Assembly: GCA_002449575.1 (NCBI GenBank)
Contig: DJXC01000060.1
Span: 1 to 9,878 of the forward strand
DNA from: Ruminococcus sp. UBA7014
Lineage (GTDB): Bacteria; Bacillota; Clostridia; Oscillospirales; Ruminococcaceae
Length of the DNA stretch: 9,878 nt
Reading direction: 5' to 3'
Below the pieces are notes generated by a model. That model was not told the DNA's origin and searched no databases. It worked only from the letters and a program-made list of their open reading frames with translations. The translations under genes and the position numbers were made by a program. This document shows positions 5,689 to 9,878 of this stretch, in pieces (positions within the stretch are counted from its first letter, which is position 1; each line of letters opens with the position of its first letter).

Positions 5689-6840
5689 ATGAATTCAGCT
5701 ATCAGAAAATATTTTGTTGTGATGCTACTTGTGCCTGTGTTTCTGTTCCGGTTTTTTCCTGATTTTCCGGTTCATGCAGAAGAAATAACAGTTTCCGCAA
5801 AAGCCTGTATTCTGACCGAAGCGGCAACCGGACGAATTCTGTTCGAGAAAAATGCACAGGAAAAACTGCCTATGGCAAGTACAACGAAAATTATGACAAC
5901 GCTCCTGACTATCGAGAGCGGAAATCTGGATGCGGAATTCATGGTGGATAATCAGGCAATTCATGTGGAAGGTTCTTCCATGGGACTACAGGAAAATGAT
6001 ATTGTTACAAAACGGGCATTATGCTATGGAATGCTTCTGCCGTCTGGCAATGATGCAGCAAATGCTTCGGCTGTGGCAGTCGCCGGAAGTATTCCGGCTT
6101 TTGCAGAACTGATGAATCAGCGAGCTGCCGAAATTGGCATGACAAGAACCTGTTTTGTCACACCCTCCGGACTGGAAGGCACAGGACATGGTGCATCCGC
6201 AGCAGATATGGCTCTGCTCACCAGAGAAGCACTCCAGAATAAAACGTTCCGGGAAATCTGCTGTCAGGCAGCCGCAAAAGTAAAGTTCGGCAATCCGCCT
6301 TATGAAAGAACACTGTATAATTCCAATAAGCTGCTGCGTATGTATGACGGTGTGATCGGCGTAAAAACAGGCTTCACTGACGAAGCCGGAAGATGTCTGG
6401 TTTCCGCCTGTGAACGTGACGGTGTTACCCTCATTTGTGTCACCCTCAACGACCGGGATGACTGGAATGACCATATGCATTTATATGACTATGGTTTTTC
6501 ACAAGTCAGTCCCGTAACACTTGAAATCCCGGAAGTCAGTCAGCCGCTTGTCGGCGGGATACAGGAGAATGTCCGCCTTCGGGCAGAATATTCTGTTACA
6601 GTCGGAACAGTAAATCAGGATATTTCAGCAATCAGCAGCAAAATCCTGCTTGCACCGTTTGCCTTTGCTCCTGTCAAAGACGGCGAAATACTCGGCACGA
6701 TAGAATATTACTATCAGAATACTTTGATTGATGCCGTTCCGCTCCTTGCTGACGGTGCGGCAGAAGCTTTCATTCCTCCCGAAAAAAATAGTATTATGCG
6801 CTTTTTCGATAAACTGCGCAAGATTATAAAAAACGCATAA
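5689..6840 (+). CDS. D-alanyl-D-alanine carboxypeptidase (PBP5/DacF family, S11)
   Basis: This 383-residue exported enzyme removes the terminal D-Ala from peptidoglycan pentapeptides, controlling cross-linking. Residues 1-30 are a signal peptide ending in PVHA. All three serine-penicilloyl motifs are intact: S64-x-x-K67 in MASTTKIMTT, S119-G-N121 in LPSGNDAANA, and K226-T-G228 in GVKTGFTDEAG. The C-terminal beta-rich PBP5 domain follows from about 285, and a basic amphipathic end (FFDKLRKIIKNA) could bind the membrane surface, as in this family. The start is supported by GGAGG at 5676-5680, eight bases upstream of the ATG. In Bacillus the relatives DacF and DacB act in spore cortex formation; co-location with gerW makes a sporulation role plausible, but a vegetative role cannot be excluded from sequence. 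A hairpin overlaps its ribosome site. Confidence 0.96.
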   Translation: MNSAIRKYFVVMLLVPVFLFRFFPDFPVHAEEITVSAKACILTEAATGRILFEKNAQEKLPMASTTKIMTTLLTIESGNLDAEFMVDNQAIHVEGSSMGLQENDIVTKRALCYGMLLPSGNDAANASAVAVAGSIPAFAELMNQRAAEIGMTRTCFVTPSGLEGTGHGASAADMALLTREALQNKTFREICCQAAAKVKFGNPPYERTLYNSNKLLRMYDGVIGVKTGFTDEAGRCLVSACERDGVTLICVTLNDRDDWNDHMHLYDYGFSQVSPVTLEIPEVSQPLVGGIQENVRLRAEYSVTVGTVNQDISAISSKILLAPFAFAPVKDGEILGTIEYYYQNTLIDAVPLLADGAAEAFIPPEKNSIMRFFDKLRKIIKNA

Positions 6841-6871
6841 ACAAAAATGATTCAAGAAAGAGAGATGCAAA

Positions 6872-7603
6872 ATGGCAGAAATCAGAATACAGAAGTATCT
6901 CGCTGATGCAGGTTACTGTTCCCGGCGAAAAGCAGAAATCCTTATCGAAACCGGACATGTCAGAAAAAATGGCAGACCTGTCAAGCTTGGCGATAAAACT
7001 TCTTATAAAGACATAATTACCGTAGACGGCGAAAAAATCATCATGCCCCGGAAGAAAAATTTCCGTTATATTATGCTGAATAAGCCCCGTGGCTATGTCA
7101 CAACTGTTTCGGATGAACTTGACAGACGTTGTGTTATGGATTTGCTCGAAGATGTCGAAGAACGTGTCTATCCTGTCGGACGGCTCGACCGGAATTCCGA
7201 AGGTCTGCTTTTGCTGACCAATGACGGAAAATTTGCCAATGACATTATGCATCCGAGCAAACATATTACAAAAACTTATCGGGTAACAGTCAGACCCTCT
7301 GTCACCGAAGAACAGCTTTCAGAAATGACTTCCGGCATTGTTCTTGACGGCAAGAAAACCCTCCCGGCAAATATCGTTGTCCTGAACAATGAGCCGAACA
7401 GAGTCGTTCTGCAAATTACCATCAAAGAAGGCAGAAACCGTCAGATTCGCCGTATGTGCGAAGCTGTCGGTCTGGAAGTCGCACGTCTGCGCCGGACTTC
7501 TATTGGTCCGGTTCGTCTGGGAATGCTGAAACCCGGTACATGGCGTGACCTTACACCAGATGAACTCCGTGCTATCCGGAATGCCCTCGGAAAGGAACAG
7601 TGA
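6872..7603 (+). CDS. rluB: 23S rRNA pseudouridine synthase, RluB/RsuA family
   Basis: A 243-residue RsuA/RluB/E/F-family enzyme that isomerises uridine to pseudouridine in rRNA; in RluB the target is helix 89-90 of 23S rRNA. An S4 RNA-binding domain occupies about residues 4-60 (RIQKYLADAGYCSRRKAE, with the typical RPVKLGDK). The catalytic domain begins with LNKPRGYVTTVSD (69-81). Asp106 in VGRLDRNSEGLLLLTNDG is the nucleophile. EGRNRQIRRMCEAVG and RLRRTSIGPVRLG are the remaining family signatures. The length is normal. The ribosome site is a weak AGAGAG; the gene follows the carboxypeptidase by 31 bases with no clear promoter or terminator. Position downstream of scpB and a carboxypeptidase gene resembles the Bacillus scpAB-dacB-rluB order, which favours RluB over RsuA. 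Confidence 0.95.
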   Translation: MAEIRIQKYLADAGYCSRRKAEILIETGHVRKNGRPVKLGDKTSYKDIITVDGEKIIMPRKKNFRYIMLNKPRGYVTTVSDELDRRCVMDLLEDVEERVYPVGRLDRNSEGLLLLTNDGKFANDIMHPSKHITKTYRVTVRPSVTEEQLSEMTSGIVLDGKKTLPANIVVLNNEPNRVVLQITIKEGRNRQIRRMCEAVGLEVARLRRTSIGPVRLGMLKPGTWRDLTPDELRAIRNALGKEQ

Positions 7604-7608
7604 AATCT

Positions 7609-8007
7609 ATGCTCAGAATCCTGGAACAGAAAAATCTTTCTGCTTATCAGAAAATCATCAGCAGACTGACAATACCAGAATTTACCAAGCTTCATCTGAC
7701 AGAAGCCCTTGATGATGATGATATTGTCAAAGGCTGGATTCTTTACGCTTATCAGCCGGAACAAATCCTGATTTTTGCACTTGATGACGGAAACGACTGG
7801 AATTATTGTGACGGGCTTGTCCGTTCTGTTCTCTTTAAGGCGCAGCTTCATGGTCTGGAAAAAGCTGTTTTTCAGATTTCACAGCCGGAAATCATGGCAA
7901 GAATTGCCAAACTTGGATTTGTGAAAAATAACCAGAATTCACTCGAAAATATTAGTGAAATTATGGAAAGTTGCAAAAAATGTAAAGAAAATCCCACAAA
8001 CACTTGA
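7609..8007 (+). CDS. Small GNAT-like protein, function unknown
   Basis: This protein is about 132 residues long. A GTG at 7600 overlaps the rluB stop and would add three residues; the ATG at 7609 has AGGA (7593-7596) upstream but at a long spacing, so the start is uncertain. The middle part, ILIFALDDGNDWNYCDGLVR followed by SVLFKAQLHGLEKAVFQI, has the strand-helix-strand layout of a GNAT acetyltransferase core, and IMARIAKLGFV resembles the segment where such proteins end with a 'GF' turn. The usual R/Q-x-x-G-x-G/A acetyl-CoA loop is not recognisable, so it may be a degenerate or non-catalytic member. The C-terminus carries CKKC. Close coupling to rluB suggests co-expression. I do not recognise a specific function. 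Confidence 0.75.
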   Translation: MLRILEQKNLSAYQKIISRLTIPEFTKLHLTEALDDDDIVKGWILYAYQPEQILIFALDDGNDWNYCDGLVRSVLFKAQLHGLEKAVFQISQPEIMARIAKLGFVKNNQNSLENISEIMESCKKCKENPTNT

Positions 8008-8032
8008 AAAAAATCTAAAAAAATAGTATCAT
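8004..8032 (+). promoter_or_regulatory. SigA-type promoter of the carboxyltransferase operon
   Basis: TTGAAA (8004-8009) and TATCAT (8027-8032) are separated by 17 bases. The -35 overlaps the stop codon of the preceding gene. An inverted repeat pairs the -10 hexamer TATCAT with ATGATA at 8041-8046, across the expected start of transcription near 8039, where a repressor could bind. Confidence 0.7.
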
Positions 8033-8076
8033 GAAGATATATGATATTTTTATGTCAGGAAGGAAGATAATTGCAA

Positions 8077-9417
8077 ATGGAAAAAAATCTGAACAGTCCG
8101 GCAAGAAAATTGCTGACAGCTCTGTTTGATGACGGTGCTTATCAGGAAATTGGCTCTTATATCATGGAGAAGGATGCACCTGCTTCGGTTGTGACAGCTT
8201 ACGGCTATGTCAACGGAAATCCGGTCTATGCCTTCGCACAGGACAAGAGTATCGAAAACGGTGCTGTCGGTATGGCTCATGCTGAAAAAATCAGCAAGCT
8301 TTACGGACTTGCTTCTAAAACCGGTGCGCCGGTTGTCGGAATCTATGATTCTAACGGTGCATTTATGGACGGTTCTGCTGCTTCGCTGAATGCTTACAGT
8401 ATGATGATGGAACAGGCTGCTGCTGTTTCCGGTGTTGTGCCGCAGATTTCAGTAATTGCCGGTGTTTGCGCCGGAAGTGCTGCTATGATGGCTTGTACTG
8501 CTGATTTTGTCATCATGACACAGAATGCAGAATTGTTTTTTACACCCAATATTGAACAGAGCAGTGCAGAAGTCTGCGCAGAAAACGGCATTTCTGCACT
8601 GACTGCCGAAACTCCGGAAGAAGCAGTCGCAATGACCAGAAGTTTTATCAATCTGCTTCCGGTCAATAATATGGCTTGTACGCCATGTATGGACTATGAT
8701 GCGCCTGCTGTTGCTGCCGGAACAGATTTCGCTTCTTATGTGGAAAGTATTGCTGATGGTGACAGCCTTCTCGAAGTGTACAGCGATTATGCAGGTGCAG
8801 CTTATACTGCCCTTGCCACTGTAACAGGCTCTACTGTCGGCATTGTAGGTACAAATAAAGAACAGAAACTGACTGCGGACGATTGCAGCAAAATTGCAAG
8901 ATTTGTCAGAACTTGTGATGCTTTCTCAATTCCGGTGATTACACTGATTGATACACTCGGATTTGAAGGTTCTGCCGCCTGTGAAACTGCCGGTTCTGTC
9001 CGTGCGCTGACTCGCCTCGCCGGAAGTTATGCCGAAGCAACAACTCCGAAAATTTCTGTTGTAACCGGAAGTGCTGTTGGTGCGCTGTTTGTCGCACTCG
9101 CCGGAAAAGGCTGTAATGCAGATTTTTCCTATGCGTTCGATAATGCCTATATTGCACCCCTGATGCCGGAAGCTGCTGTGGAGTTTCTCTGGCATGACAA
9201 GCTCAAGGGTTGTGATAATCTTCAGGTAAAGCGTCAGGAACTTGTGCAGGAATATACCAGTACGGTTGCTTCTGCTGAAGCGGCGGCAAATCTCGGTACG
9301 ATTGACGAAATAATTACTCCGGCAGAACTCCGGAATGCTGTCAGCAAGGCACTCTCCATGCTTGAAGGCAAGCGTGTGACAAATCTGCCGAAAAAGCATA
9401 ACAATTTCCCGTTCTGA
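8077..9417 (+). CDS. Biotin-dependent carboxyltransferase subunit (MmdA/PccB-like), divergent
   Basis: A 446-residue carboxyltransferase with two crotonase-like halves, expected to move CO2 between carboxybiotin and an acyl-CoA or oxo-acid. The N-terminal half shows LLTALFDDGAYQEIG, YGYVNGNPVYAFAQD, TGAPVVGIYDSNGA, SGVVPQISVIAG and GVCAGSAAMM (129-138). The C-terminal half shows SKIARFVRTCDAFSIPVITLIDTLGF (as two segments, 271-296), YAEATTPKISVVTGSAVGAL (318-337) and the ending KKHNNFPF, like the KKHGNIPL end of decarboxylase alpha subunits. It is shorter than the roughly 510-residue MmdA/PccB proteins, lacking their N-terminal extension, and the usual GGARIQE and GGAY motifs are replaced (SNGAFMD, VGALF). 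The start is ambiguous: ATG at 8077 or TTG at 8071, both after AGGAAGGAAG (8057-8066). The substrate cannot be deduced; the following biotin carrier gene supports a carboxylase or sodium-pumping decarboxylase complex. Confidence 0.88.
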   Translation: MEKNLNSPARKLLTALFDDGAYQEIGSYIMEKDAPASVVTAYGYVNGNPVYAFAQDKSIENGAVGMAHAEKISKLYGLASKTGAPVVGIYDSNGAFMDGSAASLNAYSMMMEQAAAVSGVVPQISVIAGVCAGSAAMMACTADFVIMTQNAELFFTPNIEQSSAEVCAENGISALTAETPEEAVAMTRSFINLLPVNNMACTPCMDYDAPAVAAGTDFASYVESIADGDSLLEVYSDYAGAAYTALATVTGSTVGIVGTNKEQKLTADDCSKIARFVRTCDAFSIPVITLIDTLGFEGSAACETAGSVRALTRLAGSYAEATTPKISVVTGSAVGALFVALAGKGCNADFSYAFDNAYIAPLMPEAAVEFLWHDKLKGCDNLQVKRQELVQEYTSTVASAEAAANLGTIDEIITPAELRNAVSKALSMLEGKRVTNLPKKHNNFPF

Positions 9418-9463
9418 GGAACTGAAATATAATTCTGATAAATAATAGATTGGTGGTAAAATT

Positions 9464-9838
9464 ATGAAAAAATTCAATGTGATTGTAAACGGAAAATCTT
9501 ATGATGTTGCTGTTGAAGAACTCGGCGAAGGTGCTGCTCCGGTATCTGTTCCGGCTGCCGCTGCACCTGCTGCCGCCGCACCTGCACCCGCTCCGGCTGC
9601 TGCACCTGCGCCTGCTGTCGGTGCTGGTGAAAAGGTGACTGCTCCGATGCCCGGTACTATTCTTGATGTCAAGGTTTCTCAGGGTGCAAGCGTTTCCAAG
9701 GGCGATGTTATCATGGTGCTTGAAGCTATGAAGATGGAAAATGATATTGTTGCCCCCTGTGATGGCTCTGTTACAAGCATTGTTGTCAAGAAGGGCGATT
9801 CCGTACAGAGCGGCGATACCCTCGCAACTGTCGGCTGA
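9464..9838 (+). CDS. Biotin carboxyl carrier protein with Ala/Pro linker (MmdC/OAD-gamma-like)
   Basis: A 124-residue carrier that shuttles carboxybiotin between active sites. It opens with MKKFNVIVNGKSYDVAVEEL, a small beta segment shared with methylmalonyl-CoA decarboxylase gamma subunits. Residues 23-55 form an Ala/Pro linker that would act as a flexible arm. A complete biotinyl domain occupies about 56-124, beginning with the EKVTAPMPGTILDV segment. The biotin-accepting Lys90 lies in the canonical EAMKMEND. The ribosome site is GGTGG at 9452-9456 before the ATG at 9464. It lies 46 bases after the carboxyltransferase gene with no terminator, so the two are one transcript. The small size and opening favour a decarboxylase-type carrier over AccB, but AccB-like use with a biotin carboxylase elsewhere is not excluded. 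Confidence 0.95.
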   Translation: MKKFNVIVNGKSYDVAVEELGEGAAPVSVPAAAAPAAAAPAPAPAAAPAPAVGAGEKVTAPMPGTILDVKVSQGASVSKGDVIMVLEAMKMENDIVAPCDGSVTSIVVKKGDSVQSGDTLATVG

Positions 9839-9861
9839 TTTAATATATCAAAATAAAAGAA

Positions 9862-9876
9862 CCGTGGGACACACGG
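9862..9876 (+). terminator. Possible terminator hairpin, cut by the window edge
   Basis: ccgtg (9862-9866) and cacgg (9872-9876) pair around a five-base loop just after the biotin carrier stop, preceded by an A-rich stretch. Whether a T tract follows cannot be seen. It could equally be an intercistronic hairpin before further operon genes. Confidence 0.35.
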
Positions 9877-9878
9877 GG

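Noticed and set aside
6825..6830. TATAAA near the end of the carboxypeptidase gene as an rluB promoter
   Set aside because: The position 17 bases upstream reads TTTTTC, a poor -35, so co-transcription is the simpler reading.
9428..9433. TATAAT in the gap before the biotin carrier gene as an internal promoter
   Set aside because: No acceptable -35 hexamer lies about 17 bases upstream; the gap is A/T-rich and the gene is well explained as the second in the operon.
8926..9477. A 183-codon minus-strand open frame opposite the carboxyltransferase
   Set aside because: The carboxyltransferase motifs on the plus strand run through the whole region; the antisense product is Arg/Cys/His-rich without a domain.

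Overview
This window looks like ordinary chromosome from an anaerobic, low-to-moderate GC Firmicute, most likely a Ruminococcus-type member of the Oscillospiraceae (Clostridia). The evidence is fourfold: a secreted GLUG-repeat protein with a Pro/Glu-punctuated poly-Thr linker of the kind common in Ruminococcus cell-surface and cellulosomal proteins; the clostridial gene order M50 protease - scpA - scpB - DUF2953 - gerW/ytfJ - D,D-carboxypeptidase - rluB; strong A/G-rich Shine-Dalgarno sites; and near-consensus SigA-type promoters with 17-base spacers. The species is not determined.

The left arm (1-1455) is on the minus strand. It holds rpmB (L28, zinc-binding form), a strong hairpin terminator, and then an independently promoted secreted protein. 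That protein has a signal peptide, GLUG-like repeats and a Thr-rich linker, and it runs off the left edge before its C-terminal module. Between 1456 and 1668 is a divergent promoter region: the rpmB promoter faces left and a perfect TTGACA-17-TATAAT promoter faces right, with an A/T tract between them.

The middle (1669-8007) is on the plus strand. A single gene for a Sel1-like/DUF6273 protein comes first, probably starting at a TTG codon. A new promoter at 2442-2470 then begins a long, tightly packed run: site-2-protease-family protein, ScpA, ScpB, DUF2953 membrane protein, GerW/YtfJ-family protein, PBP5/DacF-type carboxypeptidase, RluB pseudouridine synthase and a small GNAT-like protein. 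Several junctions overlap by 1 to 4 bases. The run combines chromosome condensation (ScpAB, partners of Smc), sporulation/envelope functions (GerW, carboxypeptidase, possibly the M50 protease) and 23S rRNA modification.

The right arm (8004-9878) has its own promoter and encodes a divergent biotin-dependent carboxyltransferase followed by a biotin carrier protein with an Ala/Pro-rich linker. They resemble the alpha and gamma subunits of methylmalonyl-CoA/oxaloacetate-type decarboxylases or an acyl-CoA carboxylase. The partner subunits (beta sodium pump, delta, or biotin carboxylase) are not in the window.

I see no mobile element, CRISPR array, tRNA, rRNA or defence system, and no gene-free stretch longer than 300 bases. 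Nothing here convincingly forms a previously undescribed system. The points most worth a second look are the cut-off GLUG/poly-Thr protein, the altered oxyanion-hole motifs in the carboxyltransferase, and the 23-base exact repeat shared by the charged segments of two neighbouring genes.
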